Source of the DNA: a virus
Strand: one strand, 5' to 3'
DNA: 38,335 nt
Virus record (IMG/VR): IMGVR_UViG_3300032087_000996
Coordinates: 1 to 38,335 of that record
A model generated the notes under the pieces. It did no database searches. It saw only the letters and a program-made list of their open reading frames with translations, and was not told where the DNA came from. Positions within the stretch are counted from its first letter, which is position 1. Each line of letters opens with the position of its first letter. Below are positions 1 through 7,887 of the stretch, piece by piece. Made by a program: the position numbers and the translations under genes.

Positions 1-1
1 A

Positions 2-538
2 AGAGAGCGTAATGCTATTTCTAGTACAGAGTTTTCATTTAGTAGATTTATTATACCACACCTAATGAATTACAGAGGGTGGGCATTATTTATGGATTGC
101 GACATGTTAATGACAACAGACATAGCTGAACTATGGAGGTTGCGTGATGACAAGTATGCTGTTCAAGTTTGTAAACACGATTATGTACCTAAACTAGAAA
201 AGAAGTTTTTAGGTCAAGTACAAACAAAATACGAAAAGAAAAATTGGTCTAGTTTTATGTTAATGAATTGTGCTAAGTGTAATGAATTAACACCTGATTA
301 TGTAAACTCAGCAACAGGTTTACAATTACACCAATTTAAGTGGTTAGAGGGAGACCATATGATAGGCGATTTACCTTTAGAGTGGAACTGGCTAGTCGGT
401 GAATATGATTATAAAAAAGATATAAACAATGTTCACTTTACTGAGGGTGGTCCTTACTTTGAAGATTACAAAGAGTGTGATTATGCAAATGATTGGTATG
501 AACACTATAGAGAAAGTAGTAAAGTAAATTTAAAATGA
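2..538 (+). CDS. Glycosyltransferase (GT-A, GT8-like), truncated at the left edge
   Basis: The reading frame is open to the first bases of the window, so the N-terminus is missing and the ATG at 65 is probably internal. The visible protein has the layout of phage GT-A glycosyltransferases: a stretch ending FSRFIIPHL, then a hydrophobic strand running into the metal-binding DxD motif (LFMDCDM), then a D-I-x-E-L-W segment. A conserved EGGPYF-like tail lies near the end. It would transfer a sugar from a nucleotide donor, probably onto host surface glycan or a virion component. Its stop overlaps the next start in an ATGA, so it belongs to a co-translated sugar cluster. The fold family is fairly sure; donor and acceptor are unknown. 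Confidence 0.72.
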   Translation, partial: RERNAISSTEFSFSRFIIPHLMNYRGWALFMDCDMLMTTDIAELWRLRDDKYAVQVCKHDYVPKLEKKFLGQVQTKYEKKNWSSFMLMNCAKCNELTPDYVNSATGLQLHQFKWLEGDHMIGDLPLEWNWLVGEYDYKKDINNVHFTEGGPYFEDYKECDYANDWYEHYRESSKVNLK

Positions 539-1476
539 AACACTTTGTTTTTGGAACACAACCGAAATATGATCGTATAGTTCAGGCATTTGCTGAAACG
601 ATAGATCATACTTATTTTCCAGCTACGAAAAGAGTAGATCAATGGGAAGAATCTGAGTGGATTGGTTTTGACCAAGAACAATGGATCAAAGATAAAAATC
701 CTATCGTAGTATGTGGTATCTTACGTGGTACAGCTAAACTATTAAAGTTAGCAAGATTACATAAGATACCATATTACTTTATAGATCATGCTTATTTCTA
801 TCGAGGACACGGTATAGACTCTACGTTTGGTGATACATTTTATAGAGTTGTAAAAAACAATGAATATCTTTTTGGTATGACACAATTACAAGGTCATACA
901 AATGTTATTGAACGTAATATAAAATTATTATCTAAAAAACATATCAGAATGAATTTAGACAAATACTATAATAATTATGATGGTAAATATATTTTAGTTT
1001 TTCCACCAAGTGAACATCTATGTAAATATTGGGGTATAGAAAGTGTAGATTGGTGGATTGAACAAGTTAAAAAAAATATTTTAACAGGTACAGATAGAGA
1101 GATTATTATATCTACAAAAAATGATAGTAAAAAATACCAAGATTATTTTCCAGACACACATTGTATGGTGTCTTTTACATCAACGGCACCGATAGAAGGA
1201 GTGTTATTAGGTATACCTAGTATTTGTTGGAGTTTGTCTATGTTATCACCTGTATCCTGGAATTATGAGATGTACACAGAAATAGAAAAGATTAGAACCT
1301 TTGATTATAGAGGTTATAGAAAAGAAAGAGGTCTTGCTATTGCAGCTTGGCGAGATCACCTATTAGCTAATCAGTTTACATTATCAGAGATGAAATCAGG
1401 TTATGCAAAAGAAACAGTTGACAAATTACAAAAAGGATTACATATCTATTTACCAAAGAATTATCAAAAAGTATGA
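535..1476 (+). CDS. Phage sugar-modification protein, GT-B-like, paralogue of the next gene
   Basis: A 313-residue soluble protein with no signal peptide. I do not recognise a named family with certainty. The C-terminal half (about residues 155-300) has a Rossmann-like pattern resembling the donor-binding half of GT-B glycosyltransferases: a ILVFPPSEH strand-loop, a WW-containing helix, a DREIIISTKND strand, then a conserved Ser/Thr loop followed by an EGVLLGIPS helix. The end, QFTLSEMKSGYA, matches the end of the following protein (QFTLDEMGSGVA), so the two are tandem paralogues. It starts inside the previous stop codon and its own stop overlaps the next ATG. A role in glycan synthesis is inferred from the flanking glycosyltransferases. 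Confidence 0.6.
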   Translation: MKHFVFGTQPKYDRIVQAFAETIDHTYFPATKRVDQWEESEWIGFDQEQWIKDKNPIVVCGILRGTAKLLKLARLHKIPYYFIDHAYFYRGHGIDSTFGDTFYRVVKNNEYLFGMTQLQGHTNVIERNIKLLSKKHIRMNLDKYYNNYDGKYILVFPPSEHLCKYWGIESVDWWIEQVKKNILTGTDREIIISTKNDSKKYQDYFPDTHCMVSFTSTAPIEGVLLGIPSICWSLSMLSPVSWNYEMYTEIEKIRTFDYRGYRKERGLAIAAWRDHLLANQFTLSEMKSGYAKETVDKLQKGLHIYLPKNYQKV

Positions 1477-2279
1477 TTATTTGCCACGAAATACCATGGA
1501 AAGATTGTTTATCACATCAAATCTGGCCGCAAATTAAGAAAGGTTGGAAAGATGAAGATAGAAATATACATTTCTTTTGGGGATTAGGTGGAAAAAATAT
1601 ACCCGAATTGCAAGAAGTAATTAAAAAGGGCGAAGAGTGGTGGTTTGTAGATACAGGTTATTTAACGGAACAGATAGTTAGATATCCAATACCAAAGATA
1701 ATGGACTATGATAGAACATACTTTAGAATTTGTAAAGGTAATATTCATAGTATTAATGTTAGGGTTGGTGACGGTTCACGTTTACAAAAATTAGAAAGTC
1801 AAGGTATTGACACAGAGTTTAGAGGGTGGAATACAGGTGAAACAAAACATATTTTACTTGCTCCTTCTAGTCCTACTGTAACACATCATATAAATGGTAT
1901 GACGCAGGAAGAATGGGCAGACAGTATAACTAAAATGATTAGACAGTTTACTGATAGAGAAATACGATTTAGAAATAAACCAAGACCAAATAATAAATGG
2001 TGGAATACTGATATAAGAGATGACTTAAAAGATTGTCATGCCTTAGTTACAAATATGTCCTTGTCAGCTATTGTTGCAGTACAAAACATGGTACCTGTAT
2101 TTACACATCAACGTAATGTTTGTAGTTTCATAAGTGGTCGTATTGATTGTATAGAAAAACCAAAAAGACCTGGTCGAAAAACTATGAGTGAGTTTTTTAA
2201 AATGGTTGCCGATCAGCAATTTACTTTAGATGAAATGGGGAGTGGTGTCGCTTATGAGATACTTAAAAAACAAGGATAG
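1473..2279 (+). CDS. Phage sugar-modification protein, paralogue of the preceding gene
   Basis: A 268-residue protein sharing the C-terminal architecture of its upstream neighbour: ILLAPSSPT strand-loop, a DREIRFRNKP strand, a CHALVTNMSLSAIVAVQNM loop-helix equivalent to the donor-binding region, and the closing QFTLDEMGSGVA motif. The N-terminal half is shorter and more diverged. The ATG overlaps the preceding stop (ATGA), which indicates translational coupling. No catalytic residues can be assigned with confidence. A glycosyltransferase-like role follows from the fold pattern and cluster context only. Confidence 0.58.
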   Translation: MIICHEIPWKDCLSHQIWPQIKKGWKDEDRNIHFFWGLGGKNIPELQEVIKKGEEWWFVDTGYLTEQIVRYPIPKIMDYDRTYFRICKGNIHSINVRVGDGSRLQKLESQGIDTEFRGWNTGETKHILLAPSSPTVTHHINGMTQEEWADSITKMIRQFTDREIRFRNKPRPNNKWWNTDIRDDLKDCHALVTNMSLSAIVAVQNMVPVFTHQRNVCSFISGRIDCIEKPKRPGRKTMSEFFKMVADQQFTLDEMGSGVAYEILKKQG

Positions 2280-2490
2280 ATGGATAGGATTTGCTTTAGC
2301 AGTTACTAGTGTTTTTATATTATCAGCTGCCAATATATCAACACAATGGTTAGGTTGGTCTTTAAGTGTACTTGCATGTATAATGTGGGTATATTTTGGT
2401 TATAAAGATAAAGATTGGCCAAGAATGTTAATGGAGTGTATGTACTTAATATTAAGTTTAAGAGCTGTACTTAACTGGTTGTCTATATGA
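2254..2490 (+). CDS. Small membrane protein (PnuC-like topology), sugar-cluster associated
   Basis: A 78-residue integral membrane protein with about three hydrophobic segments separated by a short cytoplasmic-type loop (GYKDKDWPRM). I chose the ATG at 2254 because a GGGGAG purine stretch lies just upstream; an in-frame ATG at 2230 would add eight residues and overlap the previous gene further. The W-x-(7 to 8)-LxxxMWxxxG...WPxMLxxxxxYLxLxxxxxxNW layout resembles the protein at 24735-25046, which likewise precedes a sugar-type transferase gene. Its stop overlaps the ATG of the next glycosyltransferase. Function unknown. Confidence 0.6.
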   Translation: MRYLKNKDRWIGFALAVTSVFILSAANISTQWLGWSLSVLACIMWVYFGYKDKDWPRMLMECMYLILSLRAVLNWLSI

Positions 2491-3149
2491 TTTTTGCTTG
2501 TGTAAATTATGGTACAAAATATTCCGTAGAGTATGTTCAAAAACTCTACAATATGGTCAAAAGAAATACCACAATTCCACATCAATTTGTATGTTTTACC
2601 GATCATGTTAAATTACAAAAATTAGTTACAGGCGACATACAAGTAAGACAGTTTAAATACCACAACATGGATGGTTGGTGGAATAAAATGCAATTGTTTA
2701 ACGAGTGTGAAGAAGAAACTCTTTACATGGACTTAGATGTGGTAATTACAGGTAATATAGATTGCTTTTTTACACATGAACCGGAAGCTGAGTTTGTAGG
2801 TATGAATGACTTTAATCCTGCTACAGAGCAATTTAATTCTTCTATTATGAGGTGGAAAAGAACAAAAGGTGAACATATTTGGAATGAGTTTAACAAAGAC
2901 AAAGCTTTCTATTATCGTATGTTCGGTGACCAAGTTGCAACATCACATATAGTACGCAAGGAGACCACAACCAAGTCATTTCCAGACGCCTGGACACAAT
3001 CTTATAAGTGGTTTGATCGAAAGGGTGAGAGATATGCCAAAGCGAAACAAACATACTCCCACAATGGCGAATCGATAGTTACCGTGTTCCACGGACACCC
3101 AAATCCACATGAATCAACGCAGGAATGGGTAAAAAATGCATGGAAATAG
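2487..3149 (+). CDS. Glycosyltransferase with DxD motif
   Basis: A 220-residue GT-A-type enzyme. It opens with a Rossmann strand (FACVNYGTKY), has a conserved WWNKMQLF segment, then the metal and nucleotide-sugar site LYMDLDVVITG (DLD), and ends with a HGHPNPHE motif typical of GT8-like phage and bacterial glycosyltransferases, where the late His coordinates the metal. It starts in the ATGA overlap with the membrane protein upstream. It is the last gene of the left sugar cluster; a fresh promoter follows at 3215. Substrate unknown. Confidence 0.75.
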   Translation: MIFACVNYGTKYSVEYVQKLYNMVKRNTTIPHQFVCFTDHVKLQKLVTGDIQVRQFKYHNMDGWWNKMQLFNECEEETLYMDLDVVITGNIDCFFTHEPEAEFVGMNDFNPATEQFNSSIMRWKRTKGEHIWNEFNKDKAFYYRMFGDQVATSHIVRKETTTKSFPDAWTQSYKWFDRKGERYAKAKQTYSHNGESIVTVFHGHPNPHESTQEWVKNAWK

Positions 3150-3214
3150 ACATTGACAGAATGTCGCATGTTAAAAACCATTGAAAAATAAGGGTTTTTT
3201 ATTAAAAATAGCTG

Positions 3215-3243
3215 TTGACTTTATCGCCAAAACCATGTATAGT
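3215..3243 (+). promoter_or_regulatory. Sigma70-like promoter TTGACT-N17-TATAGT, leaderless
   Basis: -35 TTGACT at 3215-3220 and -10 TATAGT at 3238-3243 with a 17-bp spacer. Six bases separate the -10 from the ATG at 3250, so the expected +1 is the A of that ATG. The -35 is embedded in AGCTGTTGACT, the same string found at the promoter near 11756. Confidence 0.8.
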
Positions 3244-3249
3244 ATAGAC

Positions 3250-3759
3250 ATGATTAAAGAAAAGAACACATTATTAAACCACATCAAATCTATCAACGAA
3301 GAATCTAAACAATGGATGAAAGATAATCCTGGTAGTTGGGCAGGCTTAGTTACTGAAGATATTAAGTATTGGAATGACCAAGGAATATTTACAGTTGCAG
3401 ACTATGAAAGAGATAGTTTAATTACAAGTGTTTATGAAATGCATAAAGACGCCTTTGGTGTAAAAGGTAGACATTACAATTTTAAAGAAATGTCAAATGA
3501 AGAATTACAAAAAGAGTTAGAAACACTTTCTAAAATTGCAAAAGAAGAAGCAGATAAGGAAAGAGAGTGGGAAGAAGCTGCATATCAAACTTTCTTAAAT
3601 ACAGTAGCAAACACTATAAGACACGGTGCAAAAGATAAAGAAGAAGCAATCAGATGGATATTAGAAGCTGAAGAATTAATTAATGAAAAACCAGATTATA
3701 TTTGTTATAAATTAGGTTTATCATATGACAAGGAATATTTATTTCAAAAGAAACATTAA
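3250..3759 (+). CDS. Hypothetical acidic helical protein
   Basis: A 169-residue soluble, highly charged and mostly helical protein that I do not recognise. The frame is open back to a TTG at 3181, but that region holds the promoter elements, so I use the ATG at 3250, which coincides with the predicted transcription start. The middle carries a Glu/Lys-rich helix (KEEADKEREWEEAA). No signal peptide, membrane segment or catalytic motif is visible. It heads a run of five short genes to 4781. Confidence 0.65.
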   Translation: MIKEKNTLLNHIKSINEESKQWMKDNPGSWAGLVTEDIKYWNDQGIFTVADYERDSLITSVYEMHKDAFGVKGRHYNFKEMSNEELQKELETLSKIAKEEADKEREWEEAAYQTFLNTVANTIRHGAKDKEEAIRWILEAEELINEKPDYICYKLGLSYDKEYLFQKKH

Positions 3760-3768
3760 GGATATATT

Positions 3769-4026
3769 ATGAAATACAACGAAGATAAAATAGTAAAAGA
3801 AATTGGTGATTATATTAAATCAACTTATGGTGAACATTATAGTACCACAAAAGATGGTTTTCAAGTACAAGATATGTTAAGACAACTTGGTATTAACAAA
3901 GATTTTTGCCATGCAAATGCAATTAAGTATCTATGCAGATATGGTAAAAAGAGTGGTAAGAATAGAAAAGATTTACTCAAAGCAGTTCACTATATTGTAT
4001 TATTGATGTCCGAGGAGGACAAGTAA
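3769..4026 (+). CDS. DUF3310-like small phage protein
   Basis: An 85-residue protein. Its C-terminal half, DFCHANAIKYLCRYGKKSG followed by KNRKDLLKAVHYI, matches the pattern of the phage DUF3310 family (the 'xxNAIKYLxRxxxKxxxxDLxKAxxYI' helix pair), sometimes annotated loosely as nucleotide kinase. The biochemical role of that family is not established. An AAGGATAT ribosome binding stretch precedes the ATG. Confidence 0.65.
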   Translation: MKYNEDKIVKEIGDYIKSTYGEHYSTTKDGFQVQDMLRQLGINKDFCHANAIKYLCRYGKKSGKNRKDLLKAVHYIVLLMSEEDK

Positions 4027-4032
4027 GAAATT

Positions 4033-4356
4033 ATGACTACACTAACAAAAAATAAAAATGTGCTAGACTATGCAACGTTTGAAGAATGGCACTACGAACC
4101 ATCTCCATATAGAGAATTTTTAATTAAAGAAGCGAGATCAGCTTATAATGCATATGCCGAAGGCAGAGTATTAGAAAATGGTTTTATGGCCGGTCCTGAA
4201 ACTGTGAAAGAATACTTTGATGAGTCGATTGCAAACTTTATGAAAGGCTTTGATGGTCAGGTTTTTAAAGATGTCAACTATGAACCTATTACAGATGACC
4301 TTATGATATTTGTTGACGAAAATAATATAGCATTGGAGAAACATTATGAAAATTAA
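4033..4356 (+). CDS. Hypothetical protein
   Basis: A 107-residue acidic soluble protein with no recognised domain. Aromatic residues cluster at the N-terminus (FEEWHYEPSPYREF). A GAGGAGG stretch lies upstream but in the end of the previous gene, about 15 bases from the ATG, so initiation may depend on coupling. It overlaps the next gene by 11 bases. Confidence 0.6.
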   Translation: MTTLTKNKNVLDYATFEEWHYEPSPYREFLIKEARSAYNAYAEGRVLENGFMAGPETVKEYFDESIANFMKGFDGQVFKDVNYEPITDDLMIFVDENNIALEKHYEN

Positions 4357-4594
4357 ATTAGGTGATACGATTAAAGCAAACAATGGCAGAATTGGTGAGA
4401 TTATAAACATTGGTATTGCTACTGATCCAAATGATATAGCAGCTGAAGATGAATCATCATTATCAGCTAAAGAGTATGATACAGATTTAAATTATACAGG
4501 TGCCATTACATACACAACAAACGGTGAAAGTCCAGTACAAGGCACGTATTGGTGTTACTTTAACCAAATAGAGGAGGTCGTAAATGATAAATGA
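4346..4594 (+). CDS. Hypothetical beta-rich small protein
   Basis: An 82-residue acidic protein starting MKIKLGDTIKANNGRIGEI, a pattern typical of a small SH3-like or KOW-like beta barrel, ending GTYWCYFNQIEEV. No named family recognised. It overlaps both neighbours by about ten bases; a GGAGAAAC stretch precedes the start inside the upstream gene. Confidence 0.6.
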   Translation: MKIKLGDTIKANNGRIGEIINIGIATDPNDIAAEDESSLSAKEYDTDLNYTGAITYTTNGESPVQGTYWCYFNQIEEVVNDK

Positions 4595-4781
4595 AATAGC
4601 AACAGTTGATACACTTAATCTAGCAATAGATAAGATCAATGCAGATGATAAAGAGGGTGCAAAACAAACCTTAATATCATACAGAGATAAATTACAAAAA
4701 GAGATTGACGAGTTTGATAAATGGGCTGAAACTCAATCAGATATTGATACTCAGATTTCACTAGATTTTGAGGGAAAATAG
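4584..4781 (+). CDS. Hypothetical small helical protein
   Basis: A 65-residue acidic, helical protein, probably one helical hairpin (TLNLAIDKINADDKEGA and QTLISYRDKLQKEIDEF). Preceded by a strong GAGGAGG Shine-Dalgarno at about 4570 within the upstream gene. No family recognised. The next 100 bases (4782-4881) hold no gene I can support, only A/T-rich runs before the next promoter. Confidence 0.6.
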   Translation: MINEIATVDTLNLAIDKINADDKEGAKQTLISYRDKLQKEIDEFDKWAETQSDIDTQISLDFEGK

Positions 4782-4881
4782 GTGTACTTAGACCTTAGAA
4801 CAGCTACGATTCGCTACTCCACGTGCATCCTAGACGCTTTTTTTTCTCAAAAAACGAGTAAAATCAACACTTTTTTAAGGC

Positions 4882-4910
4882 TTGACAATCCAAGACATTT
4901 GTGGTATAGT
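4882..4910 (+). promoter_or_regulatory. Sigma70-like promoter TTGACA-N17-TATAGT
   Basis: -35 TTGACA at 4882-4887, -10 TATAGT at 4905-4910, spacer 17 bp. Predicted start near 4917 gives a leader of about 24 nt containing a GAAAGGA ribosome binding site before the ATG at 4941. Confidence 0.85.
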
Positions 4911-4940
4911 ATATAATTAATTTGAAAGGACACTAACATT

Positions 4941-5318
4941 ATGAAAAATGACATAAACTTTAAGTACGATAAAGACAATCTATTTGCAGAGTTCAAAGTT
5001 GCAAAAGATAAAGACATCAAAGCTTCTAAAAAGAAGTCGAAAGATGAAAAAGAAAATGATGTATTCAAAAACAGAATACAATTCTTCAAAGACCATATAG
5101 AATTGAAGAGATCAAATCCTTCTATCTATGAAATGGTAGATATCAATTTTGATAATCTATTACTAGCATATCAATCAGCTAATCCAAGAGATTGGTTTTA
5201 TATGAAAGTCTTTGGTATGACTTATGCTCAAAAAATGAGTAAAGAATCTTTAGAAGAGAAAGCTTCTAAAGAGGCAGACGCAAAGAAATCAAAAGAGGTA
5301 TCTGAATCAATACATTAA
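4941..5318 (+). CDS. Hypothetical charged protein
   Basis: A 125-residue protein, very Lys- and Glu-rich at both ends (KASKKKSKDEKEN near residue 28, and a Lys/Ser/Ala tail), with a more ordered core around residues 45-100 (SANPRDWFYMKVFGM). It shares a short NDVFK-x-RI motif with the protein at 7880, which may be chance or distant kinship. It has its own promoter and starts an operon of overlapping small genes. Function unknown. Confidence 0.62.
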   Translation: MKNDINFKYDKDNLFAEFKVAKDKDIKASKKKSKDEKENDVFKNRIQFFKDHIELKRSNPSIYEMVDINFDNLLLAYQSANPRDWFYMKVFGMTYAQKMSKESLEEKASKEADAKKSKEVSESIH

Positions 5319-5695
5319 TGGCGATTATCTATACAAATAATTCTAGTGGTGCAATTCGTAGGTTACGTGCTAAAAAACCTACGAAAAGTTACCAGTTGGC
5401 TTTACAAAAACATATCAAATGGTTGAAGTCAAAAGGGTTTAATGTAAATGATAATGGCAAAATTATATTAACAAAGAGAAAAACAGTTATGAGTTTAGGT
5501 AATTCTAATGACAGTAATCCTGTCAATCAACCACAACCTAGTAATTATATGGGTAATGGTAAACAGATTTCTTGGAAAGAAAAACAAGAAAGATTAGAAA
5601 TTAGTAAACAATATTCTATTGCGCCAGCTTACAATAAGGGTCCTTATATGGTTGTTGCAAAAGAAGATTTAAAAACGGCAGGTAGAAAAGTCTAA
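5318..5695 (+). CDS. Conserved hypothetical phage protein
   Basis: A 125-residue basic protein. The N-terminal third (SSGAIRRLRAKKPTKSYQ) resembles a small protein I associate with T4-like marine phages. The middle is Asn/Gln/Pro-rich and probably disordered; the C-terminus (YSIAPAYNKGPYMVV) is conserved-looking. The ATG overlaps the previous stop by one base. Function unknown. Confidence 0.62.
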   Translation: MAIIYTNNSSGAIRRLRAKKPTKSYQLALQKHIKWLKSKGFNVNDNGKIILTKRKTVMSLGNSNDSNPVNQPQPSNYMGNGKQISWKEKQERLEISKQYSIAPAYNKGPYMVVAKEDLKTAGRKV

Positions 5696-5883
5696 TGTTA
5701 CATAAGATAAGTGATTTTTGTAAAAAGATTGACGTAATAAAAAAGAAGTCGGATCAATTATATAATATAAAATATAATAATCCTAAAACAAAAGAAAGAG
5801 ATATTGAAATTAATGAATTAATAGATGATATACAATATCAATGTTTATTAATTGCAAAAGACACAAAACCATATGATAAGTAA
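5695..5883 (+). CDS. Hypothetical small helical protein
   Basis: A 62-residue helical protein with Lys/Asp/Ile-rich composition, starting at the stop of the previous gene. No motif recognised. Its last codons overlap the start of the lipoprotein gene at 5873 in an ATGATAAGTAA arrangement. Confidence 0.55.
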   Translation: MLHKISDFCKKIDVIKKKSDQLYNIKYNNPKTKERDIEINELIDDIQYQCLLIAKDTKPYDK

Positions 5884-6361
5884 AAAGATTTTAATTTTAT
5901 TGTCAACACTAGTTATTGCTAGTGGTTGTGCAAATAGATCAGAGGTTGGCGCCGTCTTAGGTGCAACGACCAGTACAGCTGTATGTACAAGTATGGGTAT
6001 TTCAGATCCATATGGTATAGCTGGTTGTGCTGTTGTAGGTGCTTTTGCTGGTGCAGAAGCAATGTATCAATCTGATTATGATGTACACAACGCAGTATTT
6101 GTAGATCATTTAAATACAGCACCAAGTACTTCATCATATACAAATTGGTATAATAGTAAAACAGGTAATAGTGGTATAATTAAAACTACAAGGTCATACT
6201 TAGAAGGACCTTTCAAATGCACGGACTATGAGGCGAGTGTTGATATTACTTCAAACTGGCCATTGATAGGTATTGGTGGTGTTAATAGAAATGCAATTTT
6301 TGGTACTGCTTGTCAGTTACCGGATGGGAGATGGATAGAAAAAGATGGCATACGAGGATAG
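5873..6361 (+). CDS. Outer-membrane-type lipoprotein with glycine-zipper-like region
   Basis: A 162-residue lipoprotein. The start at 5873 gives a classic lipoprotein signal (MISKKILILLSTLVIASGC) with the lipobox ending in Cys19; an upstream in-frame ATG at 5852 would put seven polar residues ahead of it. After the Cys comes a Gly/Ala-rich pair of hydrophobic stretches (GAVLGATTSTAVC and AGCAVVGAFAGAEA), like the glycine zipper of rickettsial 17-kDa surface antigens, then a polar domain. It should be lipidated and inserted in the host envelope. Superinfection exclusion or envelope remodelling is possible but only inferred. Confidence 0.7.
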   Translation: MISKKILILLSTLVIASGCANRSEVGAVLGATTSTAVCTSMGISDPYGIAGCAVVGAFAGAEAMYQSDYDVHNAVFVDHLNTAPSTSSYTNWYNSKTGNSGIIKTTRSYLEGPFKCTDYEASVDITSNWPLIGIGGVNRNAIFGTACQLPDGRWIEKDGIRG

Positions 6362-6368
6362 ATTACAG

Positions 6369-6512
6369 ATGATGAAACAAGAATTGTCTGAAAAACAACA
6401 AGAGCTAGAATATGTTACTAGTGATGTTAAAGAAGTAGAATTAGAAGAAGAAATAAGAGAATTAAAACATAGTATTAATATTGTAAGTAATTATGGATCC
6501 GAACAACGTTAA
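6369..6512 (+). CDS. 47-residue coiled-coil microprotein
   Basis: Short frame with consecutive ATG codons at 6369 and 6372. The product is almost entirely Glu/Lys/Leu heptads (QELSEKQQELEYV and VELEEEIRELKHS), predicting a coiled coil. It fills the gap between the lipoprotein and the next exported protein and overlaps the latter by 20 bases. The overlapping arrangement and absence of other coding favour a real gene, but there is no strong Shine-Dalgarno. Confidence 0.45.
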   Translation: MMKQELSEKQQELEYVTSDVKEVELEEEIRELKHSINIVSNYGSEQR

Positions 6513-6882
6513 AAAATATCTGTTTATATCTTTTATATTCATACTGTTATTGTGTGTAACACAGGCAGTTAGTGGTGAAAAGATATTGCATAGTAAAATT
6601 CAGACTATAGAACCTGAAGAGGTCAACGGTCAATATTGTTTTGTTAAGGTTTTAATTAAACAAAAGGGTGATGAAATTTACAAAGAAGAAGTACTTGAAT
6701 GTGCTGATGGTAAAGCTGGTTTAGAAACTCCTGGTTATTGGGAGTTATTTGCAGAGTTCTATTATAGAGATGTCAATGTTCCAGAATATTGTCGTTATAT
6801 TAGTAGACCAAGGCATGCTTTTTTTACTTACGGGAAAGCTTGTCTTAAAGTAAACGGTGAGTGGGAGATAGCAAGTAAATGA
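6493..6882 (+). CDS. Exported protein of unknown function
   Basis: A 129-residue protein with an N-terminal signal sequence: basic NVKK, then hydrophobic residues 9-24, then a likely cleavage site after QAVSG. The mature part has four cysteines (QYCF, LECAD, EYCRY, KACLK), consistent with two disulfides in the periplasm. No family recognised. It is co-directional with two lipoproteins, so this block looks devoted to modifying the host envelope. Confidence 0.62.
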   Translation: MDPNNVKKYLFISFIFILLLCVTQAVSGEKILHSKIQTIEPEEVNGQYCFVKVLIKQKGDEIYKEEVLECADGKAGLETPGYWELFAEFYYRDVNVPEYCRYISRPRHAFFTYGKACLKVNGEWEIASK

Positions 6883-7016
6883 TAAGAAACGTTATAATCA
6901 TTATATTATTGCTGGTTATTGTATATGATGTTACTGGACAAGAGTTTTTAGAGTATATTCAAATGGGACTTGACAATTTACAACAATTGGTGTATAGTAT
7001 AACAGATAAAGGATAA
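6879..7016 (+). CDS. 45-residue single-span membrane microprotein
   Basis: The ATG at 6879 overlaps the previous stop in an ATGA. The product starts MIRNVIIIILLLVIVYDVTG, one membrane span, followed by a polar Gln-rich tail. The promoter for the next lipoprotein (6970-6998) lies inside its coding sequence, which ends just before the lipoprotein start. The ATGA coupling, matching overlaps elsewhere in this block, supports it as real. Confidence 0.5.
   Translation: MIRNVIIIILLLVIVYDVTGQEFLEYIQMGLDNLQQLVYSITDKG
6970..6998 (+). promoter_or_regulatory. Sigma70-like promoter TTGACA-N17-TATAGT
   Basis: -35 TTGACA at 6970-6975, -10 TATAGT at 6993-6998, spacer 17 bp, embedded in the small membrane-protein gene. 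Expected start near 7005, leaving a 15-nt leader with an AAAGGA ribosome binding site before the ATG at 7020. Confidence 0.82.
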
Positions 7017-7019
7017 ATT

Positions 7020-7637
7020 ATGAATAAGAGTGTGAAAATAATAAGTGCAGGTGCATTAGCATTAATGTTAGGCGCTTGTAGTAGTTCAACCTACAAGATC
7101 AAATCTGAAAATGGTAGTGATCTAAACAAAGTACCAAAATGGTACATGGCAGATATCAATGAATCAAAAGCATGTGATCTAAAGATATTTGATACAAAAG
7201 ATAATTCAAAAGAATGTATCTTTGGTGTGGCAACAAGTGTGTCGCCAGACCTACAACTTGCCATTGAGAAAGCTAAGATGTTAGCTAAGTCTGAATTAGC
7301 AGACATTATCAAAGGCGAAATGAACAAACAATCTAAACAATTCATTACTGAATTAGGTAAAACAGAAACAAAAACTGTGGTTACCGAAGTAGAATCAACA
7401 TTAGTAAATCTAATTAAAGATACTCCTGTTAGAGGTTATGAAATCTTTGAACAAGATGTAACACTTACTAAGAATGGTTATTACAGAGCATGGGTTGGTT
7501 TAAGATTACCTTTAGGTGAATTTAACAAAATGTACAATTATAATATTGAACAGGCTGTTGACGCTTACAACCTAAAAGAAAAAGCTAATAATGCATTTAA
7601 CGAGTTAATGAGCGAAAATGAAAATACAAATTTATAG
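7020..7637 (+). CDS. LPP20-like lipoprotein
   Basis: A 205-residue lipoprotein. The signal peptide ends in lipobox LGAC (Cys20), followed by a Ser-rich linker. The body (KVPKWYMA, then IFGVATSVSPDLQLAIEKAKMLAKSE, then GYYRAWVGLRLPL) has the pattern of the LPP20/FlgT-N-like lipoprotein family: a PxWY motif, an A-x-G-x-A-x-S segment, a helix of alternating Ala/Lys and a closing W-V-x-LRL strand. Such proteins sit in the outer membrane or periplasm; their function in phages is not known. It overlaps the glutaredoxin gene by 20 bases and has its own promoter. Confidence 0.7.
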   Translation: MNKSVKIISAGALALMLGACSSSTYKIKSENGSDLNKVPKWYMADINESKACDLKIFDTKDNSKECIFGVATSVSPDLQLAIEKAKMLAKSELADIIKGEMNKQSKQFITELGKTETKTVVTEVESTLVNLIKDTPVRGYEIFEQDVTLTKNGYYRAWVGLRLPLGEFNKMYNYNIEQAVDAYNLKEKANNAFNELMSENENTNL

Positions 7638-7887
7638 TAAACCAAATTGCGTTTATTGTACAAAAGCAAAAGGATTAATGGATAAACTAAATTTACCATA
7701 TGAAGAAAAAATGTTTGGTAAAGACTTTAAAACACCAGAAGAATTATTTGAAGCGGTAGGCAAACAAGTAAGAACAATGCCTCAAATTAAAATTGATGGT
7801 GTGTTAATTGGTGGTTATAATCAATTAATTGAACACTTTACAGATAAGGGTTTAGTTAACTTTAAAGGTGAAATTGTTAGTGAGTGA
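7618..7887 (+). CDS. grx: Glutaredoxin
   Basis: An 89-residue glutaredoxin of normal length. The dithiol active site CVYC is at residues 11-14 after the first strand, followed by the RTMPQIKIDG cis-proline strand and the GGYNQL turn that binds glutathione. It would reduce ribonucleotide reductase or protein disulfides during infection. The CDS overlaps the lipoprotein upstream and the next gene downstream. Confidence 0.92.
   Translation: MKIQIYSKPNCVYCTKAKGLMDKLNLPYEEKMFGKDFKTPEELFEAVGKQVRTMPQIKIDGVLIGGYNQLIEHFTDKGLVNFKGEIVSE

Noticed and set aside
3181-3249. TTG start extension of the 3250 gene
   Set aside because: The extra codons coincide with the promoter -35 and -10 elements.
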